Positions 7,794-16,406 of a stretch of 29,919 nucleotides of DNA are shown here, piece by piece. Within the stretch, counting starts at the first letter, position 1. Every line of letters starts with the position of its first letter. The notes under the pieces were generated by a model. That model ran no database searches and was not told the DNA's origin. It worked only from the letters and a program-made list of their open reading frames with translations. The stretch comes from SZUA-152 sp964401355. GTDB taxonomy: Bacteria; Pseudomonadota; Gammaproteobacteria; SZUA-152. The stretch lies in contig CAYNYJ010000043.1 of assembly GCA_964401355.1 (NCBI GenBank), positions 1-29,919 of the forward strand, given 5' to 3'. The position numbers were made by a program, and so were the translations under genes.

Positions 7794-8204
7794 TTAAATA
7801 CAAAGAGGATCTTTTAACAATGTAGAAAGTGCGCAAAGATTTACCTCTGTCGATGAAAGATACCAACCCTCTACCATAATAACTTCATTGCATTCAAAAT
7901 CCTTTCGAATAATGTCAGATGTTATTTTAATAAAGTCATCACCACAGTATGTGTGCAAGGGGTTTTTATATTTTTTGCGAAGACTTAATTGAATCGTAGA
8001 GTACCTTCCCGCTTGCTTAGGTAGAGATCGCAAATATTTTTCACCTACATTTTGTGCACTATATACGGAGGAAAAAAATCTTTTTAAATTATTTCTAACA
8101 GCAAAGTCCTTTTCTTCCTCATCTTTTTTAGCCAAAATTCGGGCTGGAAACATAAGCATAAAAACAGTAACGTTAAGAGCGCCAAGAAATTTCCTTCTAT
8201 TCAT
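7794..8204 (-). CDS. small Tat-exported subunit of a GMC oxidoreductase
   Basis: A 136-residue protein starting MNRRKFLGAL, a twin-arginine signal with a hydrophobic stretch up to PARILA. The mature part is mostly helical and ends in the stretch EVIMVEGWYLSSTEVNLCAL, close to the VDGWVLSRTEARLCAL pattern I associate with small Tat proteins encoded beside GMC oxidoreductases. The start codon overlaps the end of the GMC gene by 8 bp and has GAGG seven bases upstream, so the two are coupled. Inferred role: carrying the cofactor-loaded GMC subunit across the inner membrane by Tat hitch-hiking, and possibly passing on electrons. Last gene of the minus-strand run. The 106 bp to the convergent hydrolase-like gene contain no clear terminator. 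Confidence 0.8.
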   Translation of the reverse strand: MNRRKFLGALNVTVFMLMFPARILAKKDEEEKDFAVRNNLKRFFSSVYSAQNVGEKYLRSLPKQAGRYSTIQLSLRKKYKNPLHTYCGDDFIKITSDIIRKDFECNEVIMVEGWYLSSTEVNLCALSTLLKDPLCI

Positions 8205-9741
8205 AAAATTCCCTCTTTAAATGTTCAGCCAAACGTAAAGATAGTGCCACTATTGTAAATGTGGGGTTTATAGCACCTCCCGTTGGGAACACAGAACTAC
8301 CGGCGATATAAAGATTATCGATACCAAAAACTTTACAATTGCTATCAACAACCCCATGTTTTTCGCTATTGCTCATCCTGGTTGTACCCATATGATGATT
8401 TCCTCCATACCACCCTGGCTGGGGTTCAATAGCAACTTTCATCCGACCGACACCACTCCTACCTATCTCATTAGCAAGCAATACTGATGTTCTTTCAATA
8501 TCATTTTCTTCTTGACTTCCCAATCTCCAATTAAGCTCTATCCTTCGCTGGCCTAGCGCATCGAGTCTTTTTGATAAACGAACTCGACTTTCGCTGTTCG
8601 GAGCTTGTTCGGTCATTGCCGTAACGTCTAAGTAGGTTACTTTTTTTTGTTCCTCAAAATATGTTCTAAACATATTCCTGGCGGTATAATTCTTCCTCCT
8701 TATCACCCCCCCCAAATGATCGATAAAATCACCTAACTTATTTCCGATACCATTATCTTCCTCTTCCTCTTCGGTTTTGTCGTAGTGTGGTTCTAATTCA
8801 AAGTTGGTATTTAATAATCGTTCACTTTTCTGAACTTGATTTGTTGGAATAATACTCCCTACTGCTCTAATTCCAGCTTGGCGACGAATAGGAATTCCAT
8901 CATAATAAGCCACATCAGTTTCCGGATTAGCAAGCAAAATTTTGCCGCACAACCAGTGTGGATGCTCCATAAAATAACGGCCTACTTGATCATTATGGTT
9001 CCCCAAACCTGACTTTTGAACCGCGTCCGATAACAACAAGAGACGTGGATTTTCTAAACCGCCGCTCGCAAGTATTACTTTTTTTGCATTAACTTGAAAC
9101 TCACCATTTGATAGTGACAAGACACGAACCGAAGTAACCAAGCTGGCAGATTCATTTACAACCAGCTCGACTGCATTGGCATTTAGCACTAAGTTAATAT
9201 TCTTAGCGTCAACAATTTCTTGTCGGTATTTTTTGCCAAATCGTGTGGGTGGACTGAATTGACGTACACTGCTAACGAATACATTTGAATCTAGCGGGAA
9301 GGATTTTGCCCTTATAGTTTTTTCCCAGTATTTAGTTGAATAATCAAAAGGCTTTATCTCGATAACCTGTTGGGCACGTATATAATAAGGAACTATCGCT
9401 TTATACGATAAAGGCCACCCGCTTAGAGAAACCCAATCACGAATGGCAAAATCTAACTCATCTAAGGGGCCACTTTGTCCACCCCAATGATTGGTAGTTC
9501 CCCCAAAATACCGAAGTCGAGTAGCATTTAAAGCGAAATATTCTCTACCAACATTATCCCCGTCGTACAAATCCTGAGTATCCGGATCATATTCAAAGTT
9601 ACCACTTTCCAATAAAACAATTTTTAGTTTGCTGCCAATAAACTCTCTGGCAATTGAAATTCCAGCCGCACCTGCACCAATGATACATATATCCGCATTT
9701 ACAATGGCTTTGTCAGATAATTTTTCGACATATGACAGCAT
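8197..9741 (-). CDS. GMC-family FAD-dependent oxidoreductase
   Basis: A 514-residue flavoprotein. The FAD-binding motif GAGAAG lies at about residues 22-27, followed by LLESG. A substrate-domain segment RLRYFGGTTNHWGGQSG and the C-terminal GMC motif HHMGTTRMS plus GGAINPTFTIVALSLRLAEHL are present. Family knowledge: GMC enzymes oxidise alcohols or sugars. The lack of a signal peptide, with a Tat-signal partner encoded directly downstream, fits the gluconate/fructose-dehydrogenase type. The frame begins with TTG at 9765, but the ATG at 9741 has AAGG eight bases upstream and is preferred. The DNA upstream is a methyltransferase gene remnant. The substrate may be a sugar residue or precursor of the local glycan (inference). 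Confidence 0.88.
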   Translation of the reverse strand: MLSYVEKLSDKAIVNADICIIGAGAAGISIAREFIGSKLKIVLLESGNFEYDPDTQDLYDGDNVGREYFALNATRLRYFGGTTNHWGGQSGPLDELDFAIRDWVSLSGWPLSYKAIVPYYIRAQQVIEIKPFDYSTKYWEKTIRAKSFPLDSNVFVSSVRQFSPPTRFGKKYRQEIVDAKNINLVLNANAVELVVNESASLVTSVRVLSLSNGEFQVNAKKVILASGGLENPRLLLLSDAVQKSGLGNHNDQVGRYFMEHPHWLCGKILLANPETDVAYYDGIPIRRQAGIRAVGSIIPTNQVQKSERLLNTNFELEPHYDKTEEEEEDNGIGNKLGDFIDHLGGVIRRKNYTARNMFRTYFEEQKKVTYLDVTAMTEQAPNSESRVRLSKRLDALGQRRIELNWRLGSQEENDIERTSVLLANEIGRSGVGRMKVAIEPQPGWYGGNHHMGTTRMSNSEKHGVVDSNCKVFGIDNLYIAGSSVFPTGGAINPTFTIVALSLRLAEHLKREFYE

Positions 9742-9791
9742 GTTAACGACCTTCTCTCTAAACAAACAGTTGCTACATCAGTTTGATGACA

Positions 9792-10049
9792 TACATGATC
9801 GAAAATATTCTTGTGAATTTTAAATAATAAACCCCTGCCAAGCCTACCTTTAAGCATTGCTGCAAGCAATATATTTCCGGAAAAAGCAAACACTAGGTTT
9901 GCAAATACCCTATCTACAATATTCAGGAACCTACTATCATATGCTCCTAAACTCGTTAAAAATGAGTTCGTTTTTACTACTGAGTAATTTGTATCTTCAA
10001 GTAAAGAAATAATAGTGGATTTAAACAGCTGGTGCATAAATTTGTTATT
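9792..10049 (-). pseudogene. C-terminal remnant of a SAM-dependent methyltransferase
   Basis: An open stretch here encodes about 86 residues aligning with the last 90 of the intact methyltransferase at 11270-11998. By eye about 34 of 72 residues agree, including SFLT, LNIVDR and LLFKIHKN. The SAM-binding N-terminal two-thirds are absent. The homology starts right at the stop of the upstream GT4 gene, and the frame runs on past the normal end into the GMC start region (to 9699) with no homology there. A short protein could be made from an ATG at 10037 or 10085, but it could not be a methyltransferase. Confidence 0.8.
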
Positions 10050-11178
10050 TCGTTGCCAAACTAGCATAGATATTTTGAAGGTCATCTACAGTCCCTTGAA
10101 TGTTGTATTTCTTAACATCTTCTTGGGCCTGCCCTGATAATTGAACTTTCAAGTGTGGCTGTTCTATTAAAGTGATTATCGCCTTAGCTAGTTCATTTCC
10201 ATCCGCAGGTGGAACCACGAAAGCGTTCTTTCTGTTTTCAAGCACTTCCCCAAGACCGTCCACATTTGTTGACACAATAGGCACGCCCACTGACATAGCC
10301 TCAAATACAGTTAATGTTGTACCCTCCCAAAGTGATGGGATTACCTGTATATCAAAAATTGACTGGAGCAGTGATATGTTTTTTTGATAACCAGTAAAAA
10401 TGAAATCTTTACTCATCCCTAGATTATTTACTTTTTCTTGCAGCGCTTCCATTAATGGTCCATCACCGACAATCATAAATTTTATTTTATGACCTGAATT
10501 TATGATTATTTTTGCAGCATCAACAAAATATGTATTTCCCTTTTGTTTATCTAACCGACCAACTGTCGCCACCAATTTATAATCACTTGGTATTTCCCAT
10601 TTTATTTTTTCTTGTTCGATTTGATCACTGTCAGCACGTTGAAAATCTTCAAGTGGCACCCCATTAAAAACAACCTCTGTCTTTGACTTTGGGAAAAACC
10701 GCTTCTCAACCATAAACTCTTTCACGGCAGCACAATTTGCTATCCCTATATCGATTGCCCGACATAACATTAAATCAATAATTTTTTGATAAACGGGGTA
10801 ATCAGGGTCAACAAAGTGCTCATGCAAAACAATCTTAGCTTTAGTTAGCAATCCTGCCGGTATTCCAAAAACAGTCGCGCCATACCCATGCAAATGTATT
10901 ACGTGTGGCTTTTCTTTTTTTATCAGCCTTATAATTGAACCAAGCGTTCTTAAATCAAATTTACCTTTATTGAGGGATATAACCTTGATCCCTTCATTTC
11001 TTAAATTTCTAGCACCATCATCCTCCCCCCTTAGCCCCACCACTAATAATTCAAATCGATCACTATCGAACCGGGGGAACCACCAGGAAAATAAACGCCC
11101 TACCCCGTGAATACTAGACCCTCCAACGCTAAACTTGTCGCACACATGCATTACTTTTATTTTTCGCCCTGAAATCAT
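10045..11178 (-). CDS. GT4-family glycosyltransferase
   Basis: A 377-residue GT-B fold enzyme. The N-terminal part has KVMHVCDKFSVGGSSIHGVGRL and HVIHLHGYG. The C-terminal donor-binding part has VATVGRLDKQKG (203-214), FMIVGDGPL, and the GT4 E-x7-E signature in WEGTTLTVFEAMSVG (Glu285 and Glu293). It should transfer a sugar from a nucleotide or lipid donor to the growing glycan on the cytoplasmic face of the membrane; sugars are unknown. The ATG is supported by AGAGGA six bases upstream. It lies between an intact methyltransferase and a methyltransferase remnant, in an AT-rich block. Confidence 0.93.
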   Translation of the reverse strand: MISGRKIKVMHVCDKFSVGGSSIHGVGRLFSWWFPRFDSDRFELLVVGLRGEDDGARNLRNEGIKVISLNKGKFDLRTLGSIIRLIKKEKPHVIHLHGYGATVFGIPAGLLTKAKIVLHEHFVDPDYPVYQKIIDLMLCRAIDIGIANCAAVKEFMVEKRFFPKSKTEVVFNGVPLEDFQRADSDQIEQEKIKWEIPSDYKLVATVGRLDKQKGNTYFVDAAKIIINSGHKIKFMIVGDGPLMEALQEKVNNLGMSKDFIFTGYQKNISLLQSIFDIQVIPSLWEGTTLTVFEAMSVGVPIVSTNVDGLGEVLENRKNAFVVPPADGNELAKAIITLIEQPHLKVQLSGQAQEDVKKYNIQGTVDDLQNIYASLATK

Positions 11179-11269
11179 CAGTTGTCCTCTATTTCACTAT
11201 CATCCAAACAACATATTTTTTATGAAAGTCATTTTTGCTAGAATAATAAATAGATTTATAGCCTGGCAA

Positions 11270-11998
11270 TTATTTCAATTTAGCCAAAACTGAAAAATGG
11301 TCATATAAATTTTTATGTATTTTAAATAACAAATTTTTCCCAATAATCGCCCTAACACAAGCTGTCAAAAATATATTCCGCGCAAAAACCAGGATCACAT
11401 GGGCGAAAATACGATCCACTATATTCAATATTTTTATTTTTGAAAGTCCGACGCCGGTCAAAAAGGATTTAACAGCAACAATATCAAATTCTGAATCTTG
11501 CAATAATGATGTGGTTCTTTCTGCGCTAGTAAAATAATTATGTTGGTATTCATGTAAATAAAATAGGTTTCCCAGCGTTTCAGCGTTAGGCGCTATGACA
11601 ATTATATATCCATCGTCTTTTAATACTCTTTTTGCCTCATTGAAAAAAGATAGAATTGTAGAATAATTTTCCATATGCTCAAGTACATCATATGTATAAA
11701 CAATATCAACACTGTTATCCGCCACAGCCAAATGTGGAACTGGATCGGATAAAATATCAAAACCCCTTGCTTCCAGTTTTTCTCGAAGATATTTGCTTGG
11801 TTCAACCCCAATGTACTTCATTCCACTATTCTTCACTATTTCCGCAAATTCCCCTCGGCCAGAGCCTATCTCCAACAATGTCATAGAGCGATCAGTTTCA
11901 GGCAGGAGGTTATGAAATATTTTATACAAGTGGTTGGATTTTCTGGCTGCACCCCAGCCTGTCGTTTCTGTAAAACTATATTGAGCCTGGTTACCCAT
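11270..11998 (-). CDS. class I SAM-dependent methyltransferase
   Basis: A 242-residue protein with SAM motif I LLEIGSGRGE (41-50), a following acidic strand end YIGVEPS, and VDIVYTYDVLEHMEN, the usual pattern of small class I methyltransferases. The C-terminal 90 residues form a lineage-specific tail, also found in the remnant at 9792-10049. The ATG at 11998 has AGGAG five bases upstream; the in-frame GTG at 12004 directly abuts that ribosome-binding site and is unlikely. Probably methylates a sugar or glycan end; the acceptor is unknown. The gene lies between the flippase and a GT4 gene. The 91-bp gap below it is AT-rich and featureless. Confidence 0.9.
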   Translation of the reverse strand: MGNQAQYSFTETTGWGAARKSNHLYKIFHNLLPETDRSMTLLEIGSGRGEFAEIVKNSGMKYIGVEPSKYLREKLEARGFDILSDPVPHLAVADNSVDIVYTYDVLEHMENYSTILSFFNEAKRVLKDDGYIIVIAPNAETLGNLFYLHEYQHNYFTSAERTTSLLQDSEFDIVAVKSFLTGVGLSKIKILNIVDRIFAHVILVFARNIFLTACVRAIIGKNLLFKIHKNLYDHFSVLAKLK

Positions 11999-12097
11999 CG
12001 TCACTCCTGTATGTTCAATATACGATTATTACTTAAACTGTTTTAATCTGAGTCATAGGAAAATTGTTGCAGCAAACTACCGCATGGTATTTCAGTA

Positions 12098-13531
12098 CTA
12101 ATTTCTGTATACAAATTTCCGAATCAATACCAACTCATTATTTCTAAAGTCTTTAAACATCATCAGCACACAAAAATATATCAAGGCCGCCAAAGGTATT
12201 GTCAAAAACATGTGCATAGAACCAATTGACAACACTACGGAACAAAAAACAACAGAACCAATAACTCCCATAAAAATATGTTTATATACTTTGGGAGCAC
12301 CTACCACCTGCTTCAGATTAACACCATTCAACATCACAAGAATAAGCTCTGATATAATTGTCGCAATTGCAGCACCTATAATTCCCAGCAATGGTATCAA
12401 CAGCATGGTGCCTGAAACATTGACTACAGCAGCTAGCCACTGTCCCCTGGTTCTGTGTTTCTGCATATCACACGATGTTAAAAATACGCCAATTACACTT
12501 TTAACGAATGCCAACAAGACAAGCCACGACAAAACACCCAAGATTATAGAAGACTCAACAAACTCGCTGCCGAATATCAATAAAATAATATCCTCACTTA
12601 TTAACCAAACGCCCACAGAGAGCGGGATCGCAATCAACATAACAATACCAAAAGACCTGTTGTAAAGATTAACCAGATCTTCCCTGGAATTCTGATATAA
12701 GTTGGTAATTACCGGCATCAATGCCAATTCGCAAAAATAGGCGAGTAACATCAGCAAAAAGATAATCCTGTATGCGGCATTGTAGACCCCTACAGATGAC
12801 ACACCAAGCAAGAAGCCAATAATAATCACATCAGTTCTTGTTGATATTTGATGTAACAGTATAAATAAAGCGTAAGTAAATGCTTCTTTAAATGTGTTTA
12901 TATAATAGTCGAGACTGACAAATATATTGGGACGCCCATATTTTCTGGATACGAATAAAAATATGAATAACAAATACAATAACCCTATTGCTGGAAGCAT
13001 GGACAAAGAAAAGCTCAGGCTCTGGCCCAGTAAAGCAGGAATAACTACTGCAACTGATGATACAAGTTTATAAAAAAACTCCATTATTCCAACTAAGTGT
13101 GAATCCTGTCGGGCAATGAGCGCTGCGGACAGCGACCCTACAAGAATCAACATCACTTGTGAAACCGTAATAAGAAGAATAATTTCCTTATTACCTTCTA
13201 TTGCTAAAAAAGGAAGAAGTAAAACTAAAAGAAGACAGACTAAAACAGAGAGAATGAGGCGTATTGATAAAACTCCGCCATAATGATCCCCTTTAAAGGC
13301 ATTATTTTTACTTAATTCCTTTATCGAATAATTAGTAAGCCCGTAATCTACAAAAACGACCAGGAAACCTGAGAATGCCACAGCAAAAGAGTATTCCCCA
13401 AGACCGCCCTGTCCGTAGACTCTTGCAATGACAACAAATAATAAAAATGTAAATAAATCACCTAATATCCTGCCTCCAGCCATATAACTAATATTTCTGA
13501 AGATTTTATCGGGCTTAATGCTGATAGACAT
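12098..13531 (-). CDS. Wzx-like polysaccharide flippase (MOP superfamily)
   Basis: A 477-residue, very hydrophobic protein with about 12-14 membrane segments spread over its whole length. The start, FRNISYMAGGRILGDLFTFLLFVVIARVYGQGGLGEYSFA, is typical of polysaccharide-exporting MOP/MATE-fold flippases. No large soluble domain is present. Family knowledge: these proteins move undecaprenyl-diphosphate-linked oligosaccharide across the inner membrane. This implies a Wzx/Wzy-type route for at least part of the glycan, although no Wzy polymerase is recognisable here. The ATG is at 13531. The 135 bp to the preceding gene and the 99 bp after the stop show no terminator. Confidence 0.9.
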   Translation of the reverse strand: MSISIKPDKIFRNISYMAGGRILGDLFTFLLFVVIARVYGQGGLGEYSFAVAFSGFLVVFVDYGLTNYSIKELSKNNAFKGDHYGGVLSIRLILSVLVCLLLVLLLPFLAIEGNKEIILLITVSQVMLILVGSLSAALIARQDSHLVGIMEFFYKLVSSVAVVIPALLGQSLSFSLSMLPAIGLLYLLFIFLFVSRKYGRPNIFVSLDYYINTFKEAFTYALFILLHQISTRTDVIIIGFLLGVSSVGVYNAAYRIIFLLMLLAYFCELALMPVITNLYQNSREDLVNLYNRSFGIVMLIAIPLSVGVWLISEDIILLIFGSEFVESSIILGVLSWLVLLAFVKSVIGVFLTSCDMQKHRTRGQWLAAVVNVSGTMLLIPLLGIIGAAIATIISELILVMLNGVNLKQVVGAPKVYKHIFMGVIGSVVFCSVVLSIGSMHMFLTIPLAALIYFCVLMMFKDFRNNELVLIRKFVYRN

Positions 13532-13666
13532 AGTCAGTATGTGCCTACTTGAGTTATAACCGAATCCAGTGTTTGAGCAGCTGAAAAGGAGTGGCGTAGT
13601 ACCTGGTTGATTTATTGTTGAAAAACAGACAAAGGAGATAAGCCACCTAATCTATTCCTTTCTCGC

Positions 13667-15286
13667 CTATGCAAACGGCGGCTCACCCAAATTCAAAACA
13701 ACTTTTTGCCCGGTGATCGCATCCGACCAGTTTGATGCCAGAAAGGCGATACTTTGCGCAACCTCTATCGGCTGGACGTGTCTGCCATACGGTCGAGACT
13801 CTGCAATTTTCTCCCGATACATGGTAGGTATGACGGAGATGAGATCGGTGTCTGTCATATTGGGGACGACCAGGTTGGCCTGGATGTTAAATTTCAACAG
13901 TTCCTTTGCCAGGCTCTTGGTATACCCTGCCACGGCGCTCTTGGCGGTGATATAGCGGCTTTGCCCTGCGACCGGATTATCGACTGCCACGGTAGAAAGA
14001 TTGATAATTTTGCCACCGCCATTTTGTTTGAAAATCGGGATAATCTCTCGGCAACAGGCGTGCATGCCTTTCACGGAGACTTCGATTTCCTGATTGAAGT
14101 CACTCCATTCCATCTCGGTAATATTTTTTGGGGAAAAATCCTTGACGGCATTATTGACCAAGATATCGATGCGCTCATACGCTTGTAAGGCGGTCTTGAC
14201 CATCGCTTTGACGGAATCCTCATCCCTTATATCGCACTGAACGGCAATGGCCTGCCCACCGATGGCTTTTATCTCATCCACTATACATTCTGCATCGCCT
14301 TTACCACGGTAATAATTGATGACGACTTTTGCCCCAAGGGCGGCAAAGAGTTTGGCAGTAGTTTCGCCTATTCCGCGACTGGCGCCGGTAATCAACACGA
14401 CCTTGTCATTCAGGCCAAAATGACGATAGCTTTCCGCCACTTCCTGACTGCTGAGCATTTTTTTGGGCGGTGGATTTAACATGACCTCGACCTTGCCACT
14501 GGCCGCAAGGTGCCCATTTTCAATACAGATTGCCGCCTCCATAATTTCGGTGGCCTTTGAAACTTTGTTGACCTTGCCCGTCAGTGTGTAACGATCTGTG
14601 GACAACACATCATTATCGAAGCTGATATCGAAACGGGTAAACGTGGCATATCGCCCCGGCAAGCGCATCCCGACCAGAGTTGAAAGCATCAATACGGCAA
14701 CCAGGTTGTTACCCGGCATTATCCCGTCGGGCGGGTTTTTCATTCCCGGTCTAAATATGCTTGTGCCATAACGCTCTTTTAAAGCGCTTGCCGCCTGAAA
14801 TATCAGTTGCTCTTGTTTATCAGCAAGCTCATCAATAAGGTATTGGGCCTCTGTTATTTCATCGACAAGGAAGGTATCTGGATGATTATTAGCTGAGTCT
14901 GTTTGAGCGATGAGTGTAAATTCACCTTTGGATTTGATTAAAATTTCATTATTTGCGTTATTCCGCCAGACAGCCTCGTATTTCTTTTCATCTTCCGTGT
15001 TGGTGTAGGTGATTTCCAAATTGAGCACATCATTGATAAAGACCGGTTTTCTGAACCGGGTATTGAGCTTGATAAATTCAATAGCCTGCCCTTCAAATTC
15101 AGCCCCTAACAACTGGATAAAACTAAACGGAATCATGCCGTGGACAACGGGCTGGCGGTATCTTGATTTGCGGGCAATCTCAGGATTGACATGCATGGAA
15201 TTATAATCACCGGACAGCCTGGCGAAGGCCTCCACCATGTCGGCCGTAACTATAAAATCGAGAGTGATGTGTTTATTGTTTGTCAT
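13667..15286 (-). CDS. MaoC-like hotdog dehydratase fused to a short-chain reductase
   Basis: A 539-residue fusion. Residues 5-130 form a MaoC-like hotdog with the catalytic pair Asp27 and His32 in GDYNSMH. Residues 170-272 look like a second hotdog without a GDxNxxH motif. Residues 292-539 are a classical SDR with TGASRGIG (300-307), NNAV in place of NNAG (378-381), Ser431, and Tyr445/Lys449 in YITAK. Together the parts fit reversible (R)-hydroxyacyl dehydration and 3-oxoacyl reduction on ACP or CoA. It follows FkbH, ACP and acyltransferase genes, so it probably acts on the acyl group used to decorate a sugar (inference). A MITE-like insertion sits directly before its ATG; without it the gap to the acyltransferase gene would be about 26 bp. 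Confidence 0.88.
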   Translation of the reverse strand: MTNNKHITLDFIVTADMVEAFARLSGDYNSMHVNPEIARKSRYRQPVVHGMIPFSFIQLLGAEFEGQAIEFIKLNTRFRKPVFINDVLNLEITYTNTEDEKKYEAVWRNNANNEILIKSKGEFTLIAQTDSANNHPDTFLVDEITEAQYLIDELADKQEQLIFQAASALKERYGTSIFRPGMKNPPDGIMPGNNLVAVLMLSTLVGMRLPGRYATFTRFDISFDNDVLSTDRYTLTGKVNKVSKATEIMEAAICIENGHLAASGKVEVMLNPPPKKMLSSQEVAESYRHFGLNDKVVLITGASRGIGETTAKLFAALGAKVVINYYRGKGDAECIVDEIKAIGGQAIAVQCDIRDEDSVKAMVKTALQAYERIDILVNNAVKDFSPKNITEMEWSDFNQEIEVSVKGMHACCREIIPIFKQNGGGKIINLSTVAVDNPVAGQSRYITAKSAVAGYTKSLAKELLKFNIQANLVVPNMTDTDLISVIPTMYREKIAESRPYGRHVQPIEVAQSIAFLASNWSDAITGQKVVLNLGEPPFA

Positions 15287-15628
15287 TATTCTTAATGGCT
15301 CTTCAGTACTGTCTCATTAACCTCATATTGTCATGCCGGACTTGTTCCGGCATCCAGAAAATCGTTGAACCAGCAAAAGTAGGCGCTCTTAGGCGACCAC
15401 TGGATTATTCGCTACGCTCACCCTTCGGGCCGCCTTTGGCGTTCAACGTGCTGCGCGCTTATGTTCCGCCCTTCGCCGGAATACCCAAAACGCTACGCGG
15501 GGCAGGCTCTGACGGAGAAATTTCTGAAAATTCATGTCGCAATTTCTCAAATCCCACTACAGGCCATGCAAAACAACTCGTTACAACATGCCATGTATTT
15601 GTTAACAGGACATCAGTGATTATTCTTA
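15285..15628. mobile_element. MITE-like element (copy B) with 10-bp flanking direct repeats
   Basis: ATTATTCTTA flanks the insert at 15285-15294 and 15619-15628. The right end GTTAACAGGACATCAGTG (15601-15618) abuts the direct repeat. The left end, 15304-15321, matches the family terminal repeat with four changes and is separated from the direct repeat by nine extra bases. It starts with the GTCATGCCGG...CCGGCATCCAG hairpin. A roughly 130-bp GC-rich segment found in no other copy replaces the second hairpin. It fills the 360-bp space between the acyltransferase and MaoC-SDR genes. The left direct repeat includes two bases of the MaoC-SDR start codon. Confidence 0.78.
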
Positions 15629-15646
15629 GCAAAAATTAGTTAGACA

Positions 15647-16174
15647 TTATCGTCGTTTAAAAACAACCTTGGCGGGATTACCCTGCACAATGGCATTATC
15701 CGGGATTTTGGAGGAAATCACCGAATTGGGGGCAATAATGACACTATTACCGATTTTCGCACCATCAAGAATAACCGCCCCGGCACCAATCCAGACGTCC
15801 CGACCAATCGCAATCCCCTTTGAAGTTTTCTCTTGGAGGCAGACCGGGACATCCAGCCGATCATATTTATAGTTATTGCCTATAATCGAGACATTCGGCC
15901 CGATCATGGAATAGTCGCCAATAGTAACGCCACCTTCATCGGCGGAAATAAAGCAGCCATTTGCAATAGAGACATCCTCGCCAATTACCAGCAAACCGTT
16001 GGACGCCTTAATTTTGCAGAATGAACTGATTTGTGTTCCCTTGCCAATCTTCAGAAGACTCGAAAGATCAACCTCGGATTTTGGGCTGACTTTGCATTTG
16101 TATTTAAGTAGATATGCGCCGGTAACCACAAAGGATGGCACCAAAAAACGTTTCAGTAGTTTGAATATTTTCAT
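15647..16174 (-). CDS. hexapeptide-repeat (left-handed beta-helix) acyltransferase
   Basis: A 175-residue protein with a short hydrophobic N-terminus (about 10-24) and hexapeptide repeats from about 42 to 165, such as IGEDVSIANG, IGDYSMIGPN, IGRDVWIGAG and IGNSVIIAPN. It ends with the NPAKVV signature of O- or N-acyltransferases of this fold. Where related acetyltransferases often have an Asn-His pair with the catalytic His, this protein has NNY (100-102). The ACP gene ends two bases before its ATG, so the genes are coupled. The likely job is moving an acyl group from that ACP to a sugar; an ordinary acetyl-CoA enzyme is the alternative. Confidence 0.88.
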   Translation of the reverse strand: MKIFKLLKRFLVPSFVVTGAYLLKYKCKVSPKSEVDLSSLLKIGKGTQISSFCKIKASNGLLVIGEDVSIANGCFISADEGGVTIGDYSMIGPNVSIIGNNYKYDRLDVPVCLQEKTSKGIAIGRDVWIGAGAVILDGAKIGNSVIIAPNSVISSKIPDNAIVQGNPAKVVFKRR

Positions 16175-16176
16175 TT

Positions 16177-16404
16177 TCAGCCCTTGTGACTTTTTACAAC
16201 GGCGTAAATATCACCAACATTTTCGATGGATTGAACTTCATCCATCGTTAATTTGATATCAAATTCTTCTTCCAGCGCGGTCACCAAACGTAAATGGTTC
16301 ATGGAATCCCAATACTCGGTATCATCGGGTGATAATTCAGCTGTGATTTCATCCTCATCAAGGTCAAGCACATCAGCAACCAGTTCTTTTATCTGTTCAT
16401 CCAC
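16177..16404 (-). CDS. acyl carrier protein
   Basis: A 75-residue acidic helical protein with the phosphopantetheine attachment motif in YWDSMNHLRLV; Ser34 is the modified residue. Its length is typical of a stand-alone ACP. The start is GTG at 16404, with GGAG seven bases upstream inside the end of the FkbH gene and only two bases after the FkbH stop. Downstream, the acyltransferase starts two bases after this stop. This packing strongly suggests that FkbH loads, and the acyltransferase unloads, this carrier. It is not the housekeeping fatty-acid ACP, judging by context and motif. Confidence 0.93.
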   Translation of the reverse strand: MDEQIKELVADVLDLDEDEITAELSPDDTEYWDSMNHLRLVTALEEEFDIKLTMDEVQSIENVGDIYAVVKSHKG

Positions 16405-16406
16405 TA

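Noticed and set aside
12210..12665. 151-residue plus-strand frame opposite the flippase gene
   Set aside because: Antisense shadow of a clearly recognisable membrane-protein gene; no domain or start signal.
13754..14188. 144-residue plus-strand frame opposite the SDR domain
   Set aside because: Antisense shadow of a gene whose catalytic motifs are intact.
15280..15639. 119-residue plus-strand reading frame
   Set aside because: Coincides with the inserted element between two operon genes and shows only repeat-derived peptides.
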